Source of the DNA: Pacificispira sp040217575 | GTDB taxonomy: Bacteria; Pseudomonadota; Alphaproteobacteria; UBA8366; Aestuariispiraceae | Length of the DNA stretch: 64,000 bases | Assembly (NCBI GenBank): GCA_040217575.1 | Contig: JAVJPW010000002.1 | Coordinates: 806,001-870,000, forward strand | Direction of reading: 5' to 3' | In this document: in pieces, positions 41,454 to 50,835 of the stretch | Numbering within the stretch: the first letter of the stretch is position 1 | How the letters are laid out: each line of letters opens with the position of its first letter | Made by a program: the position numbers and the translations under genes | The notes under the pieces: generated by a model | What the model was told of the DNA's origin: nothing | The model's input: only the letters and a program-made list of their open reading frames with translations | Database searches by the model: none

Positions 41454-44400
41454 ATGTTGGCAATATCAATTCTGAAGTCGGCTTTCAGTGGCACGGTGGG
41501 GCGCTGTGACGCGGGTATGGGCTTGGTGAAAGCCGGTGTGGCAAGTGCCGGGCAGAAGCTTCGGTGCCTTTCTTCATTTGATGCGATTGCGTTGGCAATC
41601 ATTGCCAACATGGCGTTCTCGCCTCTGGCGCATGCCAATCCCCAGGGCGGCGATGTCGTGTCCGGTTCCGTAACGTTCGATTCTTCTGCGCCGGATACGT
41701 TGATCGTCAATCAGCAGTCCGACCGAGCCATCGTAAACTGGCAGTCCTTTTCGATCGGGAATTCAGAACATACCCAATTCGTTCAGCCATCCACTGATGC
41801 GCTGATCGTGAACCGCGTTGTCGGAAACGATGTATCCGAAATCCTGGGTCGGTTGTCCGCGAATGGCCGGGTCATGCTGTTGAACCCGAACGGCGTATTG
41901 TTTGGTAGCGACGCACAGGTCGATGTCAACGGCCTGATCGCATCGACACTTGGTCTCACGGATGAGCAGATCCTGAGCGGAGATTTCAGTTTCTCGACCC
42001 TTCCAGGCGGTGCGGGTCAGATTGTCAATCTTGGCACCATAACGGCCGCGGACGAAGGTCTGGTAGCGCTTATCGCGCCGAGCGTCCGCAACGACGGTGT
42101 GATCGGTGCGCGCCTTGGCACCGTTGCGCTTGTGGCTGGCGATGCCGTTACTTTGGACACCTATGGCGATGGTCTGGTGCAGTTCCAGGTGGATCAGGCG
42201 GCGGTCGATACCCTGTTCGACCTGGATGGAAACCCGGTGTCCATCCAGATTGAAAATTCCGGAGCGATCAACGCGGATGGCGGGTTGGTCCTTTTGAACG
42301 CGCAATCGCTGGAAGGTGTGGTGGACAGCTCCATCAACATGTCCGGGCTGCTGCAGGCGCAGTCGGTCGCGCATCAGAACGGTGAAATCGTCTTGCTTGG
42401 TGGTGATGAAGGCACGGTCCTGGTATCCGGCGAACTGGATGCAACCGGAAACGGTCTGAATGAAAGCGGTGGCCGGATCGTGGTATTCGCAGACCGGGTC
42501 GGGGCAATTGACGGCGCAGTCCTGGATGCCAGCGGGACGAACGGTGGCGGCACGATCCTGTTCGGCGGGGAATTTCAGGGGCAGGGGACGGACAACGCAA
42601 CGCGCACCTATGTTTCCGAGGATTCTACATTCCTGGCCGATGCCCTGATGAACGGGAATGGTGGGGAAGTCATCGTCTGGTCTGACGAGAACACAGCTTT
42701 CTACGGCTCCCTGTTCGCGCGCGGCGGTGCAAATGGCGGCGACGGCGGGTTTGCCGAAATTTCCGGCAAGGACAATCTGGCTTATGCAGGTGCGGTCAAT
42801 CTTTCCGCCTCGAACGGGGAGGGCGGACAGATCCTGTTCGATCCGAAAAACATTGAGATATCTTTGCTTGGCGCGGCGGCACTTTCCCTGAACGACGCGT
42901 TCTCCGAATCCGCGGCCCTGTCCGTTACGCTGACACCGGTCGACATTCTGGCACTGCTCAGCCTGGGGACGGACGTCACGCTTCAGGCCAACAACGACCT
43001 TACCCTGACGGATGGTTTGACGGTCAACAATGCGCTGGGCGCCGGCGGAAATATTACCCTGCAGGCCGGCCGGCACGTTAACCTGAATGCCAGTATCGTG
43101 TCCGATGACGGGAACATTTCCATCACGGCAGGCGATACAAATGCGGACGGCGGTAACCGCGATGCCGGTATCGCGGCTCTCAGCATGGCGGACGGGGTTT
43201 CGCTGAATGCCGGCAGCGGCAACATCACGCTGATCATGGGCGACAACAACGGCGGCGCGATCAATGTTGAGACCCTGACGACGACGGGTGACGTTCTGGT
43301 CCGCAACGAAGGCAACAGCGGAAGTGCCGACATCCTTCGGGTTTCCGCAGATTCACTGATCACCGCCGGCAGCCTTGCCATGGTGACTACCGAAGCCGGC
43401 GCGGCGATTGGGTCGAGCGGTTCGCCGATCCGGGTCGGTGTCAGTAATCTGGAACTTCAGCTTCTGGGCGCAGGGGGCGGGGCGTTCCTGAATTCGCCGC
43501 TTCAAGGGTTCAATATCGGCGGTGCCGGCCTTGGCGGTTTGACGGGTTTCGACCTGAGCGGTTCTCTGGAACTGGCATTGAACGGCGCGCTGACACAGTC
43601 CGAACGTGTCACAAATTCCGGTCTGATCACGCTGGATGTTGGTGCCGGTAACGATATCACCCTGTCGCACGCGTCCAATGACTTTGCGTCGATCCAAGTT
43701 GGCGCGGCGGCTGACGTGACCTTGTTCGACGTGAACGCGATCGACTTTGGCGCCTCCACCATATCCGGCGCGCTGAATGCCACCGCCAGCGGTCAGATTA
43801 CCGACAGTGGCGCAATCGTCGTGTCGGGCGCGACCACCCTGTCGGCGGGCCTGGCGAACAACATCACCTTGGACAACGCGGCCAACAATTTCGCTGGCAT
43901 TGGCGTTACTGCCGCTGCGGATGTCGAACTGGTGGACACGAATGCAATCGATCTGGCGGCGCTGACCGTTGGCGGCGACCTGACGGTGGCCGCCGGTGGC
44001 GCAATTACCGACAGCGGAACATTGAACGTCACCGGAAACGCATTGCTTTCCGCCACAGTGGGGAGCGACATCACACTGAATGATGCCGCCAACCAGTTCG
44101 GTTCAGTCCGGGTGAATACGGTTCGCGATGCGTTCATCGTTGGGCTTGGCGCGGTGGACCTGGGCAACACCAATGTCACACGGAACCTGACGGTTTCTGC
44201 CGGCGGTGCGATCACTGACAGTGGTACCGTTACGGTCGGCAGCAATACTTCGCTTAATGCTGGTGCGGGCAACAATGTCACGCTGAATACGGCGGGCAAC
44301 GACTTCGCGACGGTTCAGATTGGTTCGGCCAATGATGTGACGCTGGTGGACACGGACGATGTCGACCTGGGTGCGTCCACCATCTCGGGCGGACTGACGG

Positions 44401-47108
44401 TGACGGCCGATGGCGCGGTGACGGACAGCGGCGCGCTGGTGGTTGCGGGCACGACCTCGGTCACGGCGGGTGCGGTCAACATTGCCACGCTTAATACGGC
44501 GGCCAATGACTTCGGTACCATCCTGTTTGGTTCGGCCAATGATGTAACGCTGGTGGACACGGACGATGTCGACCTGGGTGCCTCCACCGTCTCCGGCGGG
44601 CTGACGGTGACGGCCGACGGTGCGGTGACGGACAGCGGTGTGCTGGCAGTAACCGGCACGACGTCGGTCACGGCGGGCGCCGGGAACAATGTCACGCTGA
44701 ATACGGCGGGCAATGACTTCGCGACGGTTCAGATTGGTTCCGCCAATGATGTGACGCTGGTGGACACGGACGATGTCGACCTGGGTGCGTCCACCGTTTC
44801 CGGCGGGCTGACGGTGACGGCCGACGGTGCGGTGACGGACAGCGGTGCGCTGGCAGTAACCGGCACGACGTCGGTCACGGCGGGCGCCGGGAACAATGTC
44901 ACGCTGAATACGGCGGGCAATGACTTCGCGACGGTTCAGATTGGTTCCGCCAATGACGTGACGCTGGTGGACACGGACGATGTCGACCTGGGTGCCTCCA
45001 CCGTCTCGGGCGGACTGACGGTGACGGCCGACGGTGCGGTGTCGGACCGCGGTGCGCTGGTGGTTGCGGGTACGACCTCGGTCACGGCGGGTGCGGGCAA
45101 CAATGTCACGCTGAATGCGGCGGGCAACGACTTCGGTACCATCCTTTTCGGTTCCGCCAATGACGTGACGCTGGTGGACACGGACGATGTCGACCTGGGT
45201 GCCTCCACCGTCTCCGGCGGACTGACGGTGACGGCCGACGGTGCGGTGACGGACAGCGGTGGGCTGGTGGTTGCGGGCACGACCTCGGTCACGGCGGGTG
45301 CGGGCAACAATGTTACCTTCGATACCGCGGCCAATGACTTCGGTACCATCCTTTTCGGTTCCGCCAATGACGTGACGCTGGTGGACACGGACGATGTCGA
45401 CCTGGGTGCCTCCACCGTCTCCGGCGGACTGACGGTGACGGCCGACGGTGCGGTGACGGACAGCGGCGCGCTGGCGGTAACCGGCACCACGTCGGTCACG
45501 GCGGGTGCCGGGAACAATGTCACGCTGAATACGGCGGGCAACGACTTCGCGACGGTTCAGATTGGCTCCGCCAATGACGTGACGCTGGTGGACACGGACG
45601 ATGTCGACCTGGGTGCGTCCACCATCTCGGGCGGACTGACGGTGACGGCCAACGGTGCGGTGACGGACAGCGGCGCGCTGGTGGTTGCGGGTACCACGTC
45701 GGTCACGGCGGGTGCGGGCAACAATGTTACCTTCGATACCGCGGCTAATGACTTCGGTACCATCCTGTTCGGTTCGGCCAATGATGTAGCGCTGGTGGAC
45801 ACGGACGATGTTGACCTGGGTGCGTCCACCATTTCCGGCGGGCTGACGGTGACGGCCGACGGTGGAGTTCAGGTGTCGGGCGCGGTCACCACGAACGGTG
45901 CAACGTCGCTTCTTGCCGATGCCAACGCAGACGGATCGGGAGATTTCGTCATTGTTGGCGGCGCGTCCGTAAGCACGAGCGGCAACAGTCTGGTCATTCA
46001 GGGCAACGATGCGACGCTGACGGGTTCCATAGCCACAGCAGGCGCTACACTGGTGATCGGCGCCAGCGACGGCGGCACGGTCGGTCTGGGCGACGGGGCC
46101 GGGGACCTGGCATTGTCAAATGCTGAGCTGGCGCGGATTTCTGCATCCGGCACCACCTTCGGCAGCGCCACGTCCGGTTCCATTCATGTGGACGGTGTGA
46201 CACAAGCAGCGAGCGCCGGGCTGGGGTCGGTTACGCTGGACGCGTCGCAGGGGTCCAAGACGATCGTGATCGATGGGACTGCGTCTTTCTTTGATGGACT
46301 AACAGCGGCCGCGTCCAACGGTGTGACTGTCCAGGCGGACGTGACTACAAGCGTATCTGGGCTGAGCATCGATGGAGATGCGGATTCGGCTGTGGACGGT
46401 GCGGATTCCATCGTACTGGACGCCACACTGACATCCGCCGGCGGGGTAACGCTCAGCGCCGCGAACGGCGATATTACCCTTGCCGGGAACAGCGGCCTGG
46501 TTGCCCAGTCGGGCAATATCACAGTGAACGATTCGATGGACGGCAATTTCGACCTTACTGCCACAGCCTCCAATGGCACGGTGACATTTGTTTCAGCGGC
46601 GGGAAGCGGAACGCCGCTGGATAGCGTCGTGCTGCAAGGCGATTCGGTATCGGGAGAGGTGCATGCCGCGCAGCTTCAGATCAATGCCGGTGGTGGAGCG
46701 CTGACGGGTACGGTCGGCGGACAGGGTGGTGCCGGTGCCGCCGCGCTGGTCGAAAACACCGGGTCTTCGAGCATCACTTTCAATACCGTCACGGTTACCG
46801 GAAGCTCAGCTGCTTCGTCCGGAGGGAACAGTCCTTCAGACCCGCGAATTGTGGAATCCGGCCATCGAAGTGGGCCTGACGCGGAGCCTTCGGAAAACAA
46901 CCAGCTGATCTTGCAGTCGGAAGAAACGCTGGCCACCCGGGGCGGCGTGTGTGAGACGGGCGAGGATGTGGCCTCGCTGGAAACGCAATTCGGTGATGAT
47001 GCGACCCGGATGGTCGTGGTCCGGGACAGCACAGAGGGTGCGGCGCAGTTCGAAAACTGCACAGAGTCACAGTATCAGAACAATCCGTCGGTTGCGAGCC
47101 TGCCCTGA
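41454..47108 (+). CDS. Two-partner secretion exoprotein, TpsA (filamentous haemagglutinin-like adhesin)
   Basis: 1884 residues. A long extended-type signal peptide ends near PLAHANPQGG (about residue 62). The TPS secretion domain follows (VSGSVTFDSSAPDTLIVNQQ, INWQSF-like IVNWQSFSIG, and the NPNGVLFG motif). The body is a beta-helix. From about residue 730 it consists of 69-residue repeats, three diverged and then eight near-identical. The only cysteines after the signal peptide are Cys1833 and Cys1869 near the C-terminus, 16 residues from the end in the latter case. Together they may form a disulfide anchor like that of the HMW1 adhesin. The product is probably surface-bound or released by the TpsB pore. 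Confidence 0.9.
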   Translation: MLAISILKSAFSGTVGRCDAGMGLVKAGVASAGQKLRCLSSFDAIALAIIANMAFSPLAHANPQGGDVVSGSVTFDSSAPDTLIVNQQSDRAIVNWQSFSIGNSEHTQFVQPSTDALIVNRVVGNDVSEILGRLSANGRVMLLNPNGVLFGSDAQVDVNGLIASTLGLTDEQILSGDFSFSTLPGGAGQIVNLGTITAADEGLVALIAPSVRNDGVIGARLGTVALVAGDAVTLDTYGDGLVQFQVDQAAVDTLFDLDGNPVSIQIENSGAINADGGLVLLNAQSLEGVVDSSINMSGLLQAQSVAHQNGEIVLLGGDEGTVLVSGELDATGNGLNESGGRIVVFADRVGAIDGAVLDASGTNGGGTILFGGEFQGQGTDNATRTYVSEDSTFLADALMNGNGGEVIVWSDENTAFYGSLFARGGANGGDGGFAEISGKDNLAYAGAVNLSASNGEGGQILFDPKNIEISLLGAAALSLNDAFSESAALSVTLTPVDILALLSLGTDVTLQANNDLTLTDGLTVNNALGAGGNITLQAGRHVNLNASIVSDDGNISITAGDTNADGGNRDAGIAALSMADGVSLNAGSGNITLIMGDNNGGAINVETLTTTGDVLVRNEGNSGSADILRVSADSLITAGSLAMVTTEAGAAIGSSGSPIRVGVSNLELQLLGAGGGAFLNSPLQGFNIGGAGLGGLTGFDLSGSLELALNGALTQSERVTNSGLITLDVGAGNDITLSHASNDFASIQVGAAADVTLFDVNAIDFGASTISGALNATASGQITDSGAIVVSGATTLSAGLANNITLDNAANNFAGIGVTAAADVELVDTNAIDLAALTVGGDLTVAAGGAITDSGTLNVTGNALLSATVGSDITLNDAANQFGSVRVNTVRDAFIVGLGAVDLGNTNVTRNLTVSAGGAITDSGTVTVGSNTSLNAGAGNNVTLNTAGNDFATVQIGSANDVTLVDTDDVDLGASTISGGLTVTADGAVTDSGALVVAGTTSVTAGAVNIATLNTAANDFGTILFGSANDVTLVDTDDVDLGASTVSGGLTVTADGAVTDSGVLAVTGTTSVTAGAGNNVTLNTAGNDFATVQIGSANDVTLVDTDDVDLGASTVSGGLTVTADGAVTDSGALAVTGTTSVTAGAGNNVTLNTAGNDFATVQIGSANDVTLVDTDDVDLGASTVSGGLTVTADGAVSDRGALVVAGTTSVTAGAGNNVTLNAAGNDFGTILFGSANDVTLVDTDDVDLGASTVSGGLTVTADGAVTDSGGLVVAGTTSVTAGAGNNVTFDTAANDFGTILFGSANDVTLVDTDDVDLGASTVSGGLTVTADGAVTDSGALAVTGTTSVTAGAGNNVTLNTAGNDFATVQIGSANDVTLVDTDDVDLGASTISGGLTVTANGAVTDSGALVVAGTTSVTAGAGNNVTFDTAANDFGTILFGSANDVALVDTDDVDLGASTISGGLTVTADGGVQVSGAVTTNGATSLLADANADGSGDFVIVGGASVSTSGNSLVIQGNDATLTGSIATAGATLVIGASDGGTVGLGDGAGDLALSNAELARISASGTTFGSATSGSIHVDGVTQAASAGLGSVTLDASQGSKTIVIDGTASFFDGLTAAASNGVTVQADVTTSVSGLSIDGDADSAVDGADSIVLDATLTSAGGVTLSAANGDITLAGNSGLVAQSGNITVNDSMDGNFDLTATASNGTVTFVSAAGSGTPLDSVVLQGDSVSGEVHAAQLQINAGGGALTGTVGGQGGAGAAALVENTGSSSITFNTVTVTGSSAASSGGNSPSDPRIVESGHRSGPDAEPSENNQLILQSEETLATRGGVCETGEDVASLETQFGDDATRMVVVRDSTEGAAQFENCTESQYQNNPSVASLP
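43641..45870 (+). repeat. 207-bp (69-residue) tandem repeats in the TpsA gene
   Basis: The first three units (43641-44261) are diverged. From 44262 about eight units are nearly identical at DNA level, each holding FATVQIGSANDV or FGTILFGSANDV, then TLVDTDDVDLGAST and a TDSGALVVAGTTSV-like end. Units alternate between the FATVQIG and FGTILFG types, which points to recombination between copies. The last unit decays near 45870. Unequal crossing-over could change the copy number, and an assembly from short reads could misjudge it. Confidence 0.9.
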
Positions 47109-47129
47109 TCGGCATTGTTGGAGAAGCAC

Positions 47130-47440
47130 CGACACGAATGTTGGGATAAATAATTCTGTGCGCGACTGCGTCCACCGGTCTTCAGGAAAGTTCGTCGATG
47201 TGCCACTTCAAGGCTGGCAAATCTCCGCAAGCCCGCGTGCGTTTGGCGAAGACCATACCGAACCGGTGACACCACAACGCCGAAACGTTTCATACGATAG
47301 GTCAATGCCGCGCTCCGCCATGATTTTTCAGCGTCTCGGTAGCTCAGCATGAAGCGGTAGTTGCGTCGAACGGCGTCCTGGATAACCGACAGGTGGGGGC
47401 GTTAACGGCGATAGGCTAAGCGCAGCATCCGCAGCCGGTG
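47130..47440 (-). pseudogene. IS6-family transposase remnant, 5' part
   Basis: The minus strand encodes pieces of an IS6 transposase N-terminus in more than one frame: VIQDAVRRNYRFMLSYRDAE, then after a shift AERGIDLSYET-like text, KRFGVV/VFAKR-like text, and KWHIDEL before homology stops near 47165. At least one frameshift and an in-frame stop break it. It lies just past the TpsA stop, marking the right border of the secretion island, in the same orientation as the remnant at 38113. Confidence 0.65.
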
Positions 47441-47535
47441 CCAAGAGTCGCTGGTCGATGTTAAAAAGCCAGCCAAACGAGGACATATGAAAATTTCGAT
47501 CGCCCATGGATTATTGAGCCTTGACATTTAATATG

Positions 47536-47549
47536 GTCCTATATAGGAC
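47536..47549 (+). promoter_or_regulatory. 14-bp palindromic operator upstream of the aldehyde dehydrogenase gene
   Basis: GTCCTATATAGGAC is a perfect palindrome, and a TTGACA hexamer lies just upstream at 47521-47526. The same palindrome with the same right flank (ATTAGT) recurs at 49065 ahead of the TRAP transporter operon. The GntR-family regulator at 54725, inside that operon, is the likely binder. Confidence 0.65.
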
Positions 47550-47582
47550 ATTAGTTGATATTTGGATTGTGGGAGAATTTGC

Positions 47583-49022
47583 ATGTATACCGAAGCGCTC
47601 GGGCAGTTTGTGGCTGGAGAATGGCGCACTTCCGTTAAGGGCGGGCGATGTGAACCCGTCTACAACCCCGCAAATGATGAAGTGCTCGCGACGCTTCCCC
47701 ACGCAGACAAGTCTGATATCGAGGATGCCCTGGAGAGCGCCGCCAAAGGATTTGAAGCGTGGCGTCGCACATCGGCCTGGGTCCGTAGCGGCATTCTATT
47801 GAGGGCGGCTGATATCATCGCCGAGCGGAAAGAAGCCCTCGCCCAGGTTCTGACCCTCGAGAATGGCAAGCCGATCGCCGATGCGCGTGGTGAGATCGAC
47901 CGGGTTACCGACACTATCCGATGGTGTGCGGAAGAGGCGAAGCGCACCTATGGCAGAATTCTTCCCCCCCGACGGGAAGGGCTTATGCAAGCGACGCTTA
48001 AGCGACCGGTGGGTCCGGTGGCCGGTTTTGCGCCATGGAATTTTCCGGCAGTCCTCATGGTCCGGAAATTGGCTGCCGCGTTGGCAGCGGGCTGTTCGAT
48101 CGTCATGAAACCCGCGGAGGAATGTCCGGCCGTTTGCGTTGGGATAGTGCGGGCCTTTGCGGATGCCGGCGTGCCCCGTGGCGTTATCAATATGCTGTTT
48201 GGCGTGCCTGCGGAAATTTCGGAAGCGCTGATCGACTCTCCTGTCATTCGCAAAGTCTCCTTCACTGGGTCGGTTCCGGTTGGGAAATTGCTAAGTCGGA
48301 TGGCGGGGGAACGCCTTAAACCCGTTACGATGGAACTGGGCGGCCATTCGCCAGTTCTCGTGTTCAACGACAGCGATGTAGACGCCGCAGCAAAGACTTG
48401 CGCGACCTTCAAATACCGCAACGCCGGGCAGGTGTGTATTTCGCCGAACCGCATTTTCGTCCAGGCTGCGTCCTACGAACGGTTCCTGGACCGTTTCGTC
48501 GAAACAGCAAAATCCATTCGCGTTGGCGATGGTATGGATGCCCAAACGCAGATGGGCCCCCTGACAAATACGCGCCGCCTCGAGGCTGCTGAGAATTTCG
48601 TCGGAAATGCCCGAGCCAAAGGTGCGGAGATCAGGCTGGGTGGAAACAGGATCGGAAACCGTGGCTTGTTCTTTGAGCCTACCGTTCTGACCGATGTTTC
48701 GGATGACGCGGAAATCATGCGCGAAGAACCTTTCGTGCCCGTCGTGCCTATCTTGCCTTTCGAGACCGTGGAAGACGGCTTGAAAAAGGCCAATGCTGTG
48801 CCGTTCGGGCTGGCGGCGTACGCTTTTACGCGATCGACGGAAAACGCCATAGCTGTGGCGGAAGGGTTCGAGGCGGGCTGGATCGGCATCAATGACTTTA
48901 CGCCGGCGCTGGAGGACGCACCTATTTGTGGCCAGAAAGACAGTGGCCTCGGCTGTGAAGGAGGGCCCGAGGGGCTCGACTCCTATCTGCACACACGTTT
49001 CGTGAGCCAGGCGCCAAGCTAA
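47583..49022 (+). CDS. NAD(P)-dependent aldehyde dehydrogenase, succinate-semialdehyde dehydrogenase-like
   Basis: 479 residues from ATG 47583. Motifs include FAPWNFPAVLMVRKLAAALAAGC, SFTGSVPVGK for the cofactor, Glu in MELGGHSPV and the catalytic Cys in NAGQVCISPN. The C-terminus (KDSGLGCEGGPEGLDSYLHT) is that of the succinate-semialdehyde dehydrogenase group. It would oxidise an aldehyde made by the pathway, perhaps by the GMC oxidoreductase downstream. It has its own promoter with a palindromic operator shared with the TRAP operon. Confidence 0.88.
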   Translation: MYTEALGQFVAGEWRTSVKGGRCEPVYNPANDEVLATLPHADKSDIEDALESAAKGFEAWRRTSAWVRSGILLRAADIIAERKEALAQVLTLENGKPIADARGEIDRVTDTIRWCAEEAKRTYGRILPPRREGLMQATLKRPVGPVAGFAPWNFPAVLMVRKLAAALAAGCSIVMKPAEECPAVCVGIVRAFADAGVPRGVINMLFGVPAEISEALIDSPVIRKVSFTGSVPVGKLLSRMAGERLKPVTMELGGHSPVLVFNDSDVDAAAKTCATFKYRNAGQVCISPNRIFVQAASYERFLDRFVETAKSIRVGDGMDAQTQMGPLTNTRRLEAAENFVGNARAKGAEIRLGGNRIGNRGLFFEPTVLTDVSDDAEIMREEPFVPVVPILPFETVEDGLKKANAVPFGLAAYAFTRSTENAIAVAEGFEAGWIGINDFTPALEDAPICGQKDSGLGCEGGPEGLDSYLHTRFVSQAPS

Positions 49023-49064
49023 GCGAAATGCCGTGAATTGACAGGCGCATATTTGTTTGCTAAA

Positions 49065-49078
49065 GTCCTATATAGGAC
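49065..49078 (+). promoter_or_regulatory. 14-bp palindromic operator upstream of the TRAP transporter operon
   Basis: GTCCTATATAGGAC, identical to the site at 47536. A TTGACA at 49038-49043 and TAAAGT at 49061-49066 are spaced by 17 bp, a good sigma-70-type promoter whose -10 overlaps the palindrome. Repression by a GntR-type protein is expected. Confidence 0.68.
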
Positions 49079-49140
49079 ATTAGTGCGGAGCGGAAGACCA
49101 AGAATCTTTCGCCAAACTAAAAAGGAAGAGGAGGAACCTT

Positions 49141-50151
49141 ATGCTTATCAAGACCATCACGCGAAACTTTTTAGGTGCGGCCGCCATCGGCGCAATGACG
49201 ATGATTTCTGCCGCATCCGCCCCGGTGTCCGCTCAAGAGCTTACGGTCCGGTTGGCCAACGTCATTGGACCGAACCATGACACAAGCATCGCGATCGACA
49301 GGTTCGCGGAATTGGTTGGGGAGATGTCCGACGGTCGGATCGAGGTCCAGCATTTCCCCAGCGGTCAGCTTGGCAGCGATAAGGAAACCTATGAAGCGGC
49401 CCAGCTCGGCCTGTTGCAGTTCGCTGCCGGTTCTTATGCGAACCTGGTGACCATCACGCGTGCGTTCGAGGTTCTCCACCTGCCGTTCATTTTCGACAAT
49501 CGCGATCAGGCCCATGCCGCAATTGATTCCCCGGCGGTTCGCGATGCAATCAACGCCGAACTTGCCGACGTCAACATGCATTGGCTGATGACGCTCGAGT
49601 TCGGGTTTCGAAACATTAACACTGCCGGGAACCCGGTGCTTTCTCCGACAGACATGGAGGGGCTGAAGCTTCGCGCGTCACGTTCGCCGACAGAAATAAA
49701 CGGAATTGAAGCGCTTGGCGGGACGGCTGTGACCGTTGACTGGCCAGAGGTTTATAACGCCCTGAAATTCCAGGTCGTCGATGGGGAGGCACAGCCTTTC
49801 GGCACGATGGTTAGCGCCAGGCATCATGAAGTTATCGATCATCTTACCGAGATCGAATGGCAGTATTTCGGAATGGTCGTAATGACCAGCGCGGAGCAAT
49901 GGAACAGTTTCCCGGACTGGGCCAAGGAAATCTTTGAGCAGGCGGCGGTCGAAGCACAGGCCTATCACCGGCAGATCTGGGAAGAAGCGGACGCTGCGGC
50001 GCGACAGGCTTTCCTGGAAGCGGGTGGAACCGTGCACGAAGTCTCCCCTGAACAGCGTGAAGTGTGGGCCGAACTCGGTCGCGCGACCTGGGCAGAGTCT
50101 GGTGTCTCGCAGGAGCTTATTGACCTGGTTCGAAGCGAAGCGGCCCAGTAA
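49141..50151 (+). CDS. TRAP transporter substrate-binding protein, DctP family
   Basis: 336 residues. A Sec signal peptide ends near PVSAQELT. The DctP fold follows, with PSGQLGSDKETYEAAQLGLL and the ligand-clamping Arg in GLKLRASRSP. AGGAGGAACCTT precedes the ATG. It is the first gene of the operon; the membrane genes follow after a 105-bp gap that contains an inverted repeat. Such proteins bind organic acids; the actual ligand here is not known. Confidence 0.9.
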   Translation: MLIKTITRNFLGAAAIGAMTMISAASAPVSAQELTVRLANVIGPNHDTSIAIDRFAELVGEMSDGRIEVQHFPSGQLGSDKETYEAAQLGLLQFAAGSYANLVTITRAFEVLHLPFIFDNRDQAHAAIDSPAVRDAINAELADVNMHWLMTLEFGFRNINTAGNPVLSPTDMEGLKLRASRSPTEINGIEALGGTAVTVDWPEVYNALKFQVVDGEAQPFGTMVSARHHEVIDHLTEIEWQYFGMVVMTSAEQWNSFPDWAKEIFEQAAVEAQAYHRQIWEEADAAARQAFLEAGGTVHEVSPEQREVWAELGRATWAESGVSQELIDLVRSEAAQ

Positions 50152-50159
50152 ACGCGTTC

Positions 50160-50206
50160 GGGGCTGTTCGGACGCATCCGGACACCGGCCGCCTCTGTTC
50201 AGCCCC
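50160..50206 (+). terminator. Inverted repeat between DctP and DctQ genes (possible attenuator)
   Basis: GGGGCTG (50160-50166) can pair with CAGCCCC (50200-50206), enclosing a smaller dyad (TCGGACGCATCCGGA). There is no T-run. The position matches the hairpin in the TTT operon at 13437 and may favour higher levels of the binding protein mRNA. Confidence 0.35.
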
Positions 50207-50256
50207 TACCGCTTCGCCACCCATGACGTGCAGCCGCGTAAACTAGGAGATGTGTC

Positions 50257-50787
50257 ATGACAGGCCATGCCAAAACAGATCGCATTACATCGATAGCGGT
50301 TATTGATCTGGCTTTGTTACGGGTTACCGGCTTCTCCGTCGCAATCCTTGTCGCGGCCATGGTGGTTGTCATCTGGATTTCGGTGTTCACGCGGTACGTC
50401 ATGTCCGATCCGGTTAGTTGGGCAGAACAGGTCGCGAAGTACCTGATGATCTGGGCGACCTTCCTGGGGGCGAGCCTGGGTGTCCGGTCCGGCGCGCATA
50501 TCGCGGTCGATCTGATTGCGAGAATGGCGCCGGCCGGATTCTCAAGACTTTTGGCCTGGCTCGCCGGACTGCTGACCGCAGGGTTCCTTATTCTTTGCGT
50601 CTACTACGGCGTTAGTTTCGCCATTCGGGTGAGCGGGCATTCCGACCCTCTGGTTGGAGAGATGAGTATGGCAATCCCCTATGCGGCGATTCCCGTCGGA
50701 TGCCTCGCCATGTTGATCCAACTCGTGCTCAAGGCATTGCTCGGTTCGGCTCGCCCAGCCGGCGATGACGTCGCCTCCGTGGTCTGA
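50257..50787 (+). CDS. TRAP transporter small membrane subunit, DctQ family
   Basis: 176 residues with four hydrophobic spans. The DctQ signature is VFTRYVMSDPVSWAEQVAKYLMIWATFLGASLGVRSGAHIAVD in the middle of the protein. It starts after CTAGGAGATGTGTC. It couples the binding protein to the large subunit in the inner membrane. Confidence 0.88.
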   Translation: MTGHAKTDRITSIAVIDLALLRVTGFSVAILVAAMVVVIWISVFTRYVMSDPVSWAEQVAKYLMIWATFLGASLGVRSGAHIAVDLIARMAPAGFSRLLAWLAGLLTAGFLILCVYYGVSFAIRVSGHSDPLVGEMSMAIPYAAIPVGCLAMLIQLVLKALLGSARPAGDDVASVV

Positions 50788-50835
50788 AGGCCGCACGGGC
50801 GAGCGAAACGAAACTCTTACGAGAAAGACGAAACC

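Noticed and set aside
41763..43076. 437-codon minus-strand open frame
   Set aside because: It lies fully inside the TPS domain coding region of TpsA and matches no protein pattern.
44315..45832. Series of long minus-strand open frames rich in Val/Ser/Pro/Ala across the TpsA repeats
   Set aside because: They mirror the 207-bp repeats of the real plus-strand gene and have repetitive low-complexity text with no start signals. They arise from GC-rich codon periodicity.
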